Assembly (NCBI GenBank): GCA_016791425.1
Contig: JAEUMQ010000007.1
Span: forward strand, 186,001-250,000
From: Hyphomonadaceae bacterium
GTDB taxonomy: Bacteria; Pseudomonadota; Alphaproteobacteria; Caulobacterales; Aquidulcibacteraceae
Length of the DNA stretch: 64,000 bases
Reading direction: 5' to 3'
Part shown: positions 47,485-55,987 of the stretch, one piece after another
How positions within the stretch are numbered: position 1 is the first letter of the stretch
How the letters are laid out: every line of letters begins with the position of its first letter
Program-made: the position numbers and the translations under genes
Notes under the pieces: generated by a model
What the model was told of the DNA's origin: nothing
The model's database searches: none
Seen by the model: the letters and a program-made list of their open reading frames with translations, nothing else

Positions 47485-49017
47485 ATGGCGCGAACGGCGC
47501 TCTTCCGCGCGGTGCGCCGCGCGCTCATCCAGTCCGGCGCGCCTTTCGCGCCCCGCGCGCTCTCCCGCCGCGCGTTCCTGACCAGCGCCGCCGCGACAGC
47601 GGCCGCGGCGACCGCCGCCTGCGCCTCCAAGCCGCCGCCCGCCCCGCCCGCGGGCCCGATCGCCATCATCGGCGGCGGCCTCGCCGGCCTCACCGCCGCC
47701 TACCGCCTCGCAAAAGCCAACCGCCCCTTCGCGCTCTACGAAGCCTCGAACCGCACCGGCGGCCGCGCCCTCACGCGCCGCGACTTCAACGAGGACGGCC
47801 AGTTCTGCGAGCTCGGCGCCGAGCTCGTCGACACCAAGCACGTCCCGCTCCGCACGCTCGCCGATGAGCTCGGAGTCGGCCTCGATCGTCTCGGTACGGA
47901 GAATTCGACGGCCGAGGATGTCTATCACGTCGCCGGGCGCGTGCGCATGCAGCGCGACATGCTCGATCCCGCGACCGGACGCGGCGCTTTCGCCGCACTC
48001 GGCCGCCGCATCGCCGAGGACCAGGCCCAGCTCCTCGACGCCAACGAAGCCTGGACCGCGCACGCGCGCGCGCTCGACGCCATCTCCGTCGCCGACTATC
48101 TCGCCCGCTTCCGCAACATGACGCCGGCCTGGGCGCTGCAGGTGCTCGACATCGCCTATCACGGCGAATGCGGCCTCCCAACCAGCGAGCAATCCGCGCT
48201 CAACCTCATCGACTTCATCGGCGTCGATCCCGCCGATGGCTTCCAGGTGTTCGGCGACAGCGACGAGGCCTTCCGCATCCATGGCGGATCTTCGTCGCTT
48301 CCCGAAGCGCTCGCCGCACGCATAGGCGTCACGCCGGCCATGGAGCACGCGCTCGTCGCGCTGCACCCCGAGCCGAACGGCGTGCGCCTCGTCTTCTCCA
48401 CGCCGAATGGCCTCGCCGAGCGCGTGCATGAGAAGGTCGTCCTCGCATTGCCGTTCACCAAGCTGCGCCAGGTCGCCGGCATCGAAGCGCTCGGCCTCTC
48501 CGAAACCAAGCTCCGCGCCATCCGCGAGCTCGGCTATGGCGACAACGCCAAGCTCATGGTCTCCACCACGAGCCGCCCGTGGAACACACCAGGCCTCTTC
48601 CGCGCGCAGGCGAAGGGCATCTTCTATTCCGACATCTGCCAGATCGTGTGGGAGACGAGCCGCGCACAGGCAGGCGCGCGCGGCGTGCTGACGAACTTCC
48701 TGGCGAGCCAGCAGGATCGCGACGCCGCGCTGGCGCTGATGCACGCCGGGCTCGAAGCCCTCTCGCCGGATATGGGCGGATGCCTCGATCCTGCGCGCAC
48801 CGCGTGGATGGCGTGGGCGCGCCAACCCTTCGCGCTCGGCTCCTACGCCTGCGCGCGCGTGGGGCAGTACACGACGCTGCTGGAGGAGATCGCCGCGCCC
48901 TCGAGCGACGGCCGCATCCATTTCGCCGGCGAACACACCAGCGCCGATTTCATGGGCTTCATGTGCGGCGCCGTGGAATCCGGCGAGCGCGTCGCCGCCG
49001 CGCTGCTCGCGGCATGA
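47485..49017 (+). CDS. Flavin amine oxidase family protein, Tat-exported
   Basis: A 510-residue FAD enzyme. The N-terminus has a Tat motif 'SRRAFLTS' and a possible lipobox 'TAACAS'. The dinucleotide-binding loop is 'IAIIGGGLAGLTAAYRLAKA', then 'YEASNRTGGRALTRR' and, at the C-terminus, 'IHFAGEHTSADFMGFMCGAVESGERVA', all typical of monoamine oxidases. The missing aromatic sandwich cannot be judged by eye. Substrate unknown. It follows parE by 46 bp; a G-rich GGAGG at 47475-47479 precedes the ATG. Confidence 0.87.
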   Translation: MARTALFRAVRRALIQSGAPFAPRALSRRAFLTSAAATAAAATAACASKPPPAPPAGPIAIIGGGLAGLTAAYRLAKANRPFALYEASNRTGGRALTRRDFNEDGQFCELGAELVDTKHVPLRTLADELGVGLDRLGTENSTAEDVYHVAGRVRMQRDMLDPATGRGAFAALGRRIAEDQAQLLDANEAWTAHARALDAISVADYLARFRNMTPAWALQVLDIAYHGECGLPTSEQSALNLIDFIGVDPADGFQVFGDSDEAFRIHGGSSSLPEALAARIGVTPAMEHALVALHPEPNGVRLVFSTPNGLAERVHEKVVLALPFTKLRQVAGIEALGLSETKLRAIRELGYGDNAKLMVSTTSRPWNTPGLFRAQAKGIFYSDICQIVWETSRAQAGARGVLTNFLASQQDRDAALALMHAGLEALSPDMGGCLDPARTAWMAWARQPFALGSYACARVGQYTTLLEEIAAPSSDGRIHFAGEHTSADFMGFMCGAVESGERVAAALLAA

Positions 49018-49091
49018 CGTCTTCAGCGCAGCCGGCTAGGCGCCATTTCGCGCGTTGACCTTCGCGCGCGCACCCCTATCGTCCGCCCCGC

Positions 49092-50891
49092 ATGACGATC
49101 TTTGCCCGCATCCAGGAAGAATGGGAGACGCTCGATGGCGTCATCCGCTCGAAAGCCGCCTATCGCGAGATAGAAGCCGGCGCCGACATCTCCGTCGGCA
49201 AAGATCTCGAGCGCACCGTCGATAAATTCGCCGACAACATCGCCATTCGCTTCGAGGGCCGTTCGCTCACCTATCGCCAGTTCGACCAGCGCGCGAACCG
49301 CTTCGCGCACTGGGCCATTGCCCTGGGCCTGAAGAAGGGCGACGTCGTCGCGCTCTTCGCCTCCAACCAGCCGGATTACATCTGCTGCTGGGTCGGGCTC
49401 GCCAAGATCGGCGTCGCCACTGCGCTTATCAACGCCAACCTGACCGGCGGCGCGCTCGCCCATTCGCTCAACATCTCCGGCGCCCATCACGCAATCGTGT
49501 CCGAGGATCTGATCGAGGCCTACGGCGCCGTCTCCGGGCAGTGCGAGCGCAAGCTGAAGGCTTGGGCGCTCGCGGCCCCATCCGGTTGGCGAGCCGATGC
49601 GGAAGATCTTGAGGCCGCCCTCGACGCCGCCAGCGCAGATCGTCCGCCTAAGGAGCTTTCCGACGCCGTCGCTCTCGGCGATCTCGCCCTCCTCGTCTAC
49701 ACCTCCGGCACCACGGGCGCGCCGAAGGCCGCCCGCATGCTTCACCTGCGTACGCTCGGCATGCTCCGCGCGTTCATCGGCGGCGGCCACGCGAAGCACA
49801 CCGACAAGGTGTACGTCTCGCTGCCGCTCTATCACTCCACCGGCGGCCTCACCGGCGTCGGCTTCGCGCTCATCACCGGCGGCACGCTCATTCTGCGGCG
49901 CAAATTTTCCGCCACCCACTTCTGGGAAGATGTCGCGAGCGAGAAAGCCACGGTCTTTTTCTATATCGGCGAGCTCTGCCGCTACCTCCTCAACACGCCC
50001 GAACATCCCCAGGAGCGCGCGCACGTCCTTCGCCTCGGCGTCGGCAACGGACTGCGCCCCGAAGTCTGGGAGCGTTTCCAGACGCGCTTCGCGGTGCCGA
50101 AGCTCCTGGAGTTCTATGGCTCCACCGAAGGCAATGTCGCGATGCTGAACTTCACCGGGAAGGTCGGCGCCTGCGGCCGCATCCCGGATTGGCTTCGCCC
50201 GCTCGCCAACACACGCATCGTCCGCTTCGATCCCGAAGCCGAGGCGCCGATCCGCGACGAGAACGGGCTCTGCATCGAGGCCGCGCACGATGAAGTCGGC
50301 GAAGTCCTCGGCGAGATCAAGCAGGAGGCGCGCTACCGCTTCGAAGGCTATTCCAACAAGGCCGAGACCGAACGAAAGATCCTCCGCGACGTGTTTGAGA
50401 AAGGCGACGCATGGTTCCGCACCGGCGATCTCATGCGCCGCGACAAGCTCGGCTATTTCTACTTCGTCGATCGCATCGGCGACACCTTCCGCTGGAAGGG
50501 TGAGAACGTCTCGACCAACGAAGTGAGCGATGTGCTCTCGCAATTCCCCGGCGTGGAGGAAGCGAACGTCTATGGCGTGAAGGTCGCCGCCGCCGACGGC
50601 CGCGCCGGCATGGCCGCGCTCGCCACCGCGAAGGATTTCGACCTGGCTGGCTTCCACGCCTTCGCCGCGCGCGAGCTGCCCGCCTACGCACGGCCCATGT
50701 TCGTCCGGCTGAAGCAGGACATCGAGACCACCGGCACGTTCAAGTACCGCAAGGTCGATCTCGTACGCGACGGATTTGATCCGTCGGCGCTCACCGACCC
50801 CATCTATTTCGACAATCCCGAAACCAAAGTCTTCGAGCCCGTGACGCCAAAACTCTTCGCCCGAATCCAGTCCGGAGCCATCAGGCTCTGA
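49092..50891 (+). CDS. Long-chain acyl-CoA synthetase (FATP/FadD6-like)
   Basis: A 599-residue AMP-forming ligase of the fatty acid transport protein subgroup. The P-loop is 'LLVYTSGTTGAPKAA'; 'EFYGSTEGNVAMLN' and 'YFYFVDRIGDTFRWKGENVSTNEV' are FATP/very-long-chain motifs; the C-terminal Lys lies in 'GTFKYRKVDLV'. It activates long-chain fatty acids to CoA thioesters for beta-oxidation or lipid synthesis. It is 74 bp after the amine oxidase gene. Confidence 0.92.
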   Translation: MTIFARIQEEWETLDGVIRSKAAYREIEAGADISVGKDLERTVDKFADNIAIRFEGRSLTYRQFDQRANRFAHWAIALGLKKGDVVALFASNQPDYICCWVGLAKIGVATALINANLTGGALAHSLNISGAHHAIVSEDLIEAYGAVSGQCERKLKAWALAAPSGWRADAEDLEAALDAASADRPPKELSDAVALGDLALLVYTSGTTGAPKAARMLHLRTLGMLRAFIGGGHAKHTDKVYVSLPLYHSTGGLTGVGFALITGGTLILRRKFSATHFWEDVASEKATVFFYIGELCRYLLNTPEHPQERAHVLRLGVGNGLRPEVWERFQTRFAVPKLLEFYGSTEGNVAMLNFTGKVGACGRIPDWLRPLANTRIVRFDPEAEAPIRDENGLCIEAAHDEVGEVLGEIKQEARYRFEGYSNKAETERKILRDVFEKGDAWFRTGDLMRRDKLGYFYFVDRIGDTFRWKGENVSTNEVSDVLSQFPGVEEANVYGVKVAAADGRAGMAALATAKDFDLAGFHAFAARELPAYARPMFVRLKQDIETTGTFKYRKVDLVRDGFDPSALTDPIYFDNPETKVFEPVTPKLFARIQSGAIRL

Positions 50892-50895
50892 AAGC

Positions 50896-51564
50896 TCAGA
50901 TCGTCGTGCCTGGCGCGGGCTGCGGCGTGCGGTTGTCGCGCCGTGCGGGCGGACGCGCCGGCGCCGCCGTCGGCCCCTGCACCGCATTGGCCAGGCTTGC
51001 CAGGATCATTGACAGATGCTGCGCGGCCGTGCGCCGAACGGCGGCGTCAGCCGACGTGAACGACGCGCGCAGCCGCACGCCGCCGTCGCCCTGCGTACGG
51101 ATCACCACGCCGATCCAGCGGAAATCCTCGTCCTGCTGCGATTCGAACGCGCAACTCGCGATCGCGGCCCCGGGCGCGGCGCTCGTCTGGAACCGCGACG
51201 CAGTCACCCGCGCGCCCGCCAGATCCGCCGCCGACGCGCACGCCTGCTGGATGCCGCCCTGCAGCTCGCTGCGCGCCGCGCGCGCGAACACGAATTGCGG
51301 CGGCGCGGCGCGCAATTCCCGGCCCGCGAAGAACTCCAGCTCGCGCGCCAGCACAGGCGACAGGCCCTCACGCGTGAGCGACAGGCCCGAGCCGCCCCCG
51401 AGCGCCCGTTCCACCGCTTCAATGAGCGCATTCGCCGCCGCCGCGCTGTCGCCCGCGCGCAGCGCCGCACCCACGCGCGCATCAACAGCGTCGGCCCGCG
51501 CAGCGCTCGGCGCGAAGGCAAGCACGAGCGCGGTGAGAAAGCCCCAATGACCGTTTCGCCGCAT
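50896..51564 (-). CDS. Secreted protein of unknown function
   Basis: A 222-residue protein with a signal peptide (residues 1-25, 'PSAARADA'). The mature part is Ala-rich and mostly helical at first, with two Cys ('QQACASAADL', 'IASCAFESQQDEDFRW') and a Pro/Arg-rich C-terminal tail. No family recognised. The start at 51564 begins with a basic residue cluster suited to a signal peptide; an ATG five codons earlier is equally possible. It converges on the acyl-CoA synthetase with a 4-bp gap. Confidence 0.65.
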   Translation of the reverse strand: MRRNGHWGFLTALVLAFAPSAARADAVDARVGAALRAGDSAAAANALIEAVERALGGGSGLSLTREGLSPVLARELEFFAGRELRAAPPQFVFARAARSELQGGIQQACASAADLAGARVTASRFQTSAAPGAAIASCAFESQQDEDFRWIGVVIRTQGDGGVRLRASFTSADAAVRRTAAQHLSMILASLANAVQGPTAAPARPPARRDNRTPQPAPGTTI

Positions 51565-51666
51565 CGGATCGACTCCCAAGCGCGACTATCGAGGGCGCGG
51601 ATATAGCGCCCCGCGCGCGCTGCCTCCACGCGGTAATGCAGCGCGGACCGCGATGCGAAGCAGCGC

Positions 51667-52248
51667 CTAGCCTTCGCCCCAGACTTGCCTGATTCGCGCA
51701 TCGCGGCCGCACCGCAACCGGTAGAAGCGGTACTGGACCGAGTTCTTGCGGTAATAATCCTGGTGATAGTCCTCCGCGGCCCAGAACCGCGACAGCGGCT
51801 CGATCGCGGTCGCCACCCGCGCCAACCGTCGCGACGCGACCAACGCCTGCTTCGAGGCCTCCGCGATCGGCCGCTGCGCCGGCGTGACGAAGATCGCGGT
51901 CGTGTAGGCGTGACCACGATCGCAGAACTGCCCGCCCGCGTCAGTCGGATCGATATGCCGCCAGTAGAAATCGAGCAGCTGCTGGTAGCTCACCCGCGCG
52001 GGATCATAGACGACCCGCACCGCCTCGATGTGCCCGCCCGCCTCGTAATTGCGATAGGTCGGATTGGCCGAGGCGCCCCCCGTATAGCCCGACACCGCCT
52101 CGATCACTCCGGGCAGGTGCTGCTCGAAGTCCGATTCCACGCACCAGAAGCACCCCCCGGCGAACACCGCCTCGGCGCGTTGCGCGGGTTGGGCGTGGGC
52201 CGCCTCGGCAAAGAAAAGCAAAAGAGCGACGAAGAAGGCGCGAAGCAT
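51667..52248 (-). CDS. msrA: Peptide methionine sulfoxide reductase MsrA, exported
   Basis: A 193-residue MsrA with the active site 'GGCFWCVESDFE', 'VSGYTGG', 'HIEAVRVVYDP', and 'ATAIEPLSRFWAAEDYHQDYY'. A signal peptide (residues 1-19, 'FAEAAHAQ') indicates a periplasmic enzyme that repairs oxidised Met-S-sulfoxide in envelope proteins. A Cys near the C-terminus ('YRLRCGRD') is a candidate resolving Cys. A separate MsrB is not seen here. It is divergent from the TVP38 gene. Confidence 0.95.
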   Translation of the reverse strand: MLRAFFVALLLFFAEAAHAQPAQRAEAVFAGGCFWCVESDFEQHLPGVIEAVSGYTGGASANPTYRNYEAGGHIEAVRVVYDPARVSYQQLLDFYWRHIDPTDAGGQFCDRGHAYTTAIFVTPAQRPIAEASKQALVASRRLARVATAIEPLSRFWAAEDYHQDYYRKNSVQYRFYRLRCGRDARIRQVWGEG

Positions 52249-52349
52249 CGGAGTCTCCCGTGTCTGCAGTATACGACGGTTTCACGCGCGTGGTTTCGTG
52301 TCGCCGCAACGCCGGCGCCCGGGCCGACGTAAGGAGTGCTGGAGGCAAG

Positions 52350-53078
52350 ATGGGCAGGTTCAATTGGCGACGTTGGGCGCCCATCGTCGCCATCGGGGCG
52401 GCGCTCGCGGCGGCCTATGCCATGGGGGTCCACCGCTACGTCTCCCTGGAGCGCCTCCAAGCCGAGCGCGCCAATCTCGAAGCCTTCGTCGCCGCGAACT
52501 TCTTCGCCGCGCTCCTCCTCTACATGCTGGTCTACGCCGCCGCCGTCCTCATCTCGCTCCCCGGCGCGCTTTTCCTGACGCTCTCCGGCGGCTTTCTCTT
52601 CGGTCCCTGGATCGGCGGCGCCGCCACCGTGATCGCCGCCACGCTTGGCGCGACCGGCGTCTTCCTCGCCGCTCGCACCGCATTCGGCGATGCTCTGCGC
52701 GCCCGCGCGGGGGGCTGGCTCGACAAGTTGGAGCGCGGCTTCCGCGACAATGCCTTCAACTACCTGCTGGCGTTGCGCCTCTTCCCCGGCGCGCCATTCT
52801 TCATCGTCAATCTCGCTCCGGCTTTCCTCGGCGTGAAGCTGCGCGACTTCTTCTTCGCGACTCTGATCGGCATCATTCCCGGCACGCTTGTCTACGCCTC
52901 GGTCGGCAATGGCCTGCGCGCCGCCTTCGACGCAGGCGGCGAGGCCAATCCCGCCGCCGCCGCCCGCAGCCTCATCCTCTCACCCTCGATTCTCCTCCCG
53001 ATCGCCGGCCTCATTCTGCTCGCGCTTCTCCCGGTCGCTTTGAAGATCGCGCGTGGAAAGAAGACACAAACGCCATGA
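52350..53078 (+). CDS. TVP38/TMEM64 (DedA-like) family membrane protein
   Basis: A 242-residue protein with about six hydrophobic segments. The DedA/VTT region is visible: 'LPGALFLTLSGGFLFGPWIGGAATVIAATLGATGVFLAAR' and 'LALRLFPGAPFFIVNLAPAFLGVKLRDFFFATLIGIIPGTLVYASVG'. VTT proteins move lipids between leaflets or affect proton balance. The GGAGG 6 bp upstream fixes the start. It overlaps the next gene by 4 bp (ATGA), which couples the two. Confidence 0.9.
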   Translation: MGRFNWRRWAPIVAIGAALAAAYAMGVHRYVSLERLQAERANLEAFVAANFFAALLLYMLVYAAAVLISLPGALFLTLSGGFLFGPWIGGAATVIAATLGATGVFLAARTAFGDALRARAGGWLDKLERGFRDNAFNYLLALRLFPGAPFFIVNLAPAFLGVKLRDFFFATLIGIIPGTLVYASVGNGLRAAFDAGGEANPAAAARSLILSPSILLPIAGLILLALLPVALKIARGKKTQTP

Positions 53079-54466
53079 AGGACCTCAAGACCGACCTCGG
53101 CATCATCGGCGCCGGCTCGGCGGGTCTGTCCGTCGCGGCCGGCGCGGCGCAGCTTGGCTTGCAAGTCGTCCTCTTTGAACGCGGCGAGATGGGCGGCGAC
53201 TGCCTGAACTATGGCTGCGTGCCGTCGAAAGCCCTGATCGCCGTCGCCAAGGTCGCACACAAGGTGCGCGGCGCCGCACGCTTCGGCGTCCAAACCGACG
53301 CGCCGCGCATAGATTGGCCGGCGGTGAAGGCGCACATGGAGCGGGCCATCGCTGCGATCGCGCCGCACGACAGCCAGGCGCGCTTCGAAGGCCTCGGCGT
53401 CCAAGTGATCCGCGAGCACGCGCGCTTCCTGGACGAGCGGACGGTCGCCTCGGCCTCCGTGCGGGTCCGCGCGCGCCGCTTCGTGATCGCGACCGGCTCG
53501 TGCGCGCGTATCCCCGACATCCCCGGCCTCGGCGAGACGCCGTTCCTCACCAACGAGTCGATCTTCCATCTCGACACGTTGCCGCGAAAGCTGCTCATCC
53601 TCGGCGCCGGCCCGATCGGGCTTGAACTCGGACAGGCCTTCCGCCGCCTCGGCAGCGACGTGACGATCGTCGAAGCCGCCCGCACGCTCGGATCCGCCGA
53701 CCGCGAAGCCGCCGATCTCCTCGCCATGCGCCTCCGCGCGGAAGGCGTCGAAATCCTCGAGGGGTGCAAGGCGACCAAGGTCTCCGCCGGTCCGACGCTG
53801 GAGATCGAGAGCGCTGACGGCGCGCGCCGCACCCTGGAGGGCTCCCACCTGCTCGTCGCGGTCGGCCGCACCCTCGCGCTCGACGACCTCGATCTCCATA
53901 ACGCCGGCGTCGATCCCAGGCGCTTGTCCGCGACCCTGCGCACCAGCAACCCCCGCGTCTGGATGCTCGGCGACGCGGCCGGCCGCGAACTTTTCACCCA
54001 CGCCGCCGGCTGGCACGCGAGCGTGTTCGTCCGCAACGTGCTCTTCAAGGCGCGCACGCCCGCCCATGCGCAACGCATCCCGTCCGTCGTCTATTGCGAG
54101 CCCGAGCTCGCGCAGATCGGCCTCACCGAGGCTCAGGCGCCCGATGCGAAAGCCGTTCGCGCCGACTTCGCCGCCAATGACCGCGCCGTCTGCGAAGGCG
54201 AATCCATCGGCTTCGCAAAACTGCTCATCGCCAAGTCCGGCCGCCTCCTCGGCGCAACGATCCTTGGCCCCTCCGCCGGCGAGCTCATCGCGCCGCTCGC
54301 CCTTGCAATCTCCTCGAAGCTTACCGTCCGTACGCTGACGAGCCCCGTGCTTGCCTATCCCACGCGGAGCGAAATCTGGAAGCGCGCCGCCGGCGCCTAT
54401 TACACGCCCGCGCTGTTCTCCGCCCGCACGCGCGCGCTCGTTTCCGTGCTGCAGCGTATCCCGTAA
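53075..54466 (+). CDS. FAD-dependent pyridine nucleotide-disulfide oxidoreductase (Lpd/MerA-like)
   Basis: A 463-residue flavoprotein with FAD loop 'LGIIGAGSAGLSVAAGAAQLG', redox-active pair 'GGDCLNYGCVPSK', NAD(P) loop 'LLILGAGPIGLELGQAFRRLG' and FAD-ribityl 'VWMLGDAAG'. The C-terminal His-x4-Glu pair used by lipoamide dehydrogenase is absent: the place reads 'VLAYPTRSEIW', Tyr replacing His. So the second substrate probably differs from dihydrolipoamide or glutathione. Such enzymes are repeatedly coupled with TVP38 proteins, as here. Confidence 0.9.
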   Translation: MKDLKTDLGIIGAGSAGLSVAAGAAQLGLQVVLFERGEMGGDCLNYGCVPSKALIAVAKVAHKVRGAARFGVQTDAPRIDWPAVKAHMERAIAAIAPHDSQARFEGLGVQVIREHARFLDERTVASASVRVRARRFVIATGSCARIPDIPGLGETPFLTNESIFHLDTLPRKLLILGAGPIGLELGQAFRRLGSDVTIVEAARTLGSADREAADLLAMRLRAEGVEILEGCKATKVSAGPTLEIESADGARRTLEGSHLLVAVGRTLALDDLDLHNAGVDPRRLSATLRTSNPRVWMLGDAAGRELFTHAAGWHASVFVRNVLFKARTPAHAQRIPSVVYCEPELAQIGLTEAQAPDAKAVRADFAANDRAVCEGESIGFAKLLIAKSGRLLGATILGPSAGELIAPLALAISSKLTVRTLTSPVLAYPTRSEIWKRAAGAYYTPALFSARTRALVSVLQRIP

Positions 54467-54469
54467 CTC

Positions 54470-55873
54470 TCAGGCCGATTGCAGCACGAGAACCCAATCG
54501 TCGCCAGCGACCGGCGTGAAGTTGAAATTTCCCGAGGCCGCCGGATTGCTCGACGCCGCGCTCGTGAACGCGCCCGTCTGCGGATTGTACCAGCGCGCCT
54601 GCACCGCCGGCCCCGCCAAGCCCCCGAGATTGACCGAGAGCGTCCGCGTCTGCGGCGTATAGACCAGTGCGAATGAGCGATCCGACGCCACCGCCGCCAC
54701 CGCCGTGTTGGCGCCCGATCCAATGCCCCCGGTGAGGAACTGGTTGTTGAGGTCCGGGACCAGGAGATCCCAGCGAACGCTGAGGAAAAGGTCCCACACG
54801 CGCGTCATGTGCTGCGCGCCATTGCTGCTAAGCGCGTTCTGCCAGCCGCTGTCGAGCGCCCACATCGGATAGTTCCCGAACATGTGTCCGCACGCGCCGA
54901 GCAGGAGCGATTGGTACGCCTGCCGCCTGAGATCGAGCTCGGTCGCGCCCCGCTCGTTCTCGTACCAGCCCTCAATGTAATAGTACGGCCGCCCTTCCGG
55001 CTTGGTGTATTGTTGCGCGCAGAGGGGGACGACATCGTCAGCCGCGGTGTAGGCGCTGCTCACATTGATCCACGCGCCGTCGCTGCCGCCCCAGTATTCG
55101 AGCACGTCCGAGCTGCGATTGCCGTGCACTGTATGAAGCTTGACTGGATCGACCTCCTTGATGCCATCGACAATCGACGTGACTAGCGACTTGTCGGGCG
55201 GATAGGTGTCGCCGCCGTGCATCCAGATGATGTTGTTCAGGCTGCGATAGCGGTTCCCGATATAGCGCCCGTACTCCTTGAGCGTCGCCGCGCCGGCCTG
55301 CTGCATGAGCGGATACCAATCGAGCGTGAGGGCCCCGCACCATGCTGCGCAGAGGAAGATCAGGAACCCACGCGACGCAGCCTGCTGCAGCACATAGTCC
55401 GCATGCTGGAAGTACGCCTCGTTCGGCGTCGCGAACGGCGCCCCTGTAAACGGCGATTGCCCATAGAAGTTGGGCGGCCGCACGCCTTCTCGATTGAGGA
55501 TCAGCTGCAGGTTGATCGCGTTGAACTTGCGCGACGCCCGATCGTCGAGATAGCGCACCGCGTCCTCGCGCGAGAGCACGTTGATCATCTGCCACGGCGC
55601 ATCGCCGCGCGCCAGGAACGGTGCGTTGTTCGCATCCACCAGATAGCGCCGTCCGGTCGGGGCCGAGAGCGGGAACCGCGCGCTGGTTGAGCCGGGCAAT
55701 GGCGCCGGCGAAGAACCGGTCGGTCCCGTGGGCGCGGGCGTCGATGAGCCGCCCCCACCCCCGCCGCAGGCCGCGACCGAGGCGGCCGCGACAATCCCCG
55801 TCGCCACGGCGCGGCGGGTCGCGCGGACGCCCTTGTCCGCATGCGGACCGTCCGGACCGATCCTTTTCGTCAC
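54470..55873 (-). CDS. DUF4038 glycoside-hydrolase-like Tat lipoprotein
   Basis: A 467-residue protein. The N-terminus 'RATRRAVATG' followed by 'VAACGGGGGG' looks like a Tat signal with lipobox Cys 36. The core is DUF4038/apiosidase-like TIM barrel: 'RRYLVDANNAPFLARGDAPWQMI', 'AINLQLILNREG', 'YIGNRYRSLNNIIWMHGGD', 'YYYIEGWYENER' with a Glu in the place of the catalytic acid/base or nucleophile, and a C-terminal collagen-binding-like domain ('VYTPQTRTLSVNLGGLAGPAVQARWYNPQTGAF'). Possibly a glycosidase (GH140-like) acting on envelope or environmental polysaccharide. Confidence 0.83.
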   Translation of the reverse strand: MTKRIGPDGPHADKGVRATRRAVATGIVAAASVAACGGGGGGSSTPAPTGPTGSSPAPLPGSTSARFPLSAPTGRRYLVDANNAPFLARGDAPWQMINVLSREDAVRYLDDRASRKFNAINLQLILNREGVRPPNFYGQSPFTGAPFATPNEAYFQHADYVLQQAASRGFLIFLCAAWCGALTLDWYPLMQQAGAATLKEYGRYIGNRYRSLNNIIWMHGGDTYPPDKSLVTSIVDGIKEVDPVKLHTVHGNRSSDVLEYWGGSDGAWINVSSAYTAADDVVPLCAQQYTKPEGRPYYYIEGWYENERGATELDLRRQAYQSLLLGACGHMFGNYPMWALDSGWQNALSSNGAQHMTRVWDLFLSVRWDLLVPDLNNQFLTGGIGSGANTAVAAVASDRSFALVYTPQTRTLSVNLGGLAGPAVQARWYNPQTGAFTSAASSNPAASGNFNFTPVAGDDWVLVLQSA

Positions 55874-55987
55874 GCCAAGTCTCCAGGCCCCTGTGGAAGA
55901 CTGGAGGCACTTCCCGCCATGCGCAAGCGTTCGCCTCAGGCAGGGCCCGCGCGCAGAGCGGCAGGAGCGGGGCGGTCGAGGACCGCG

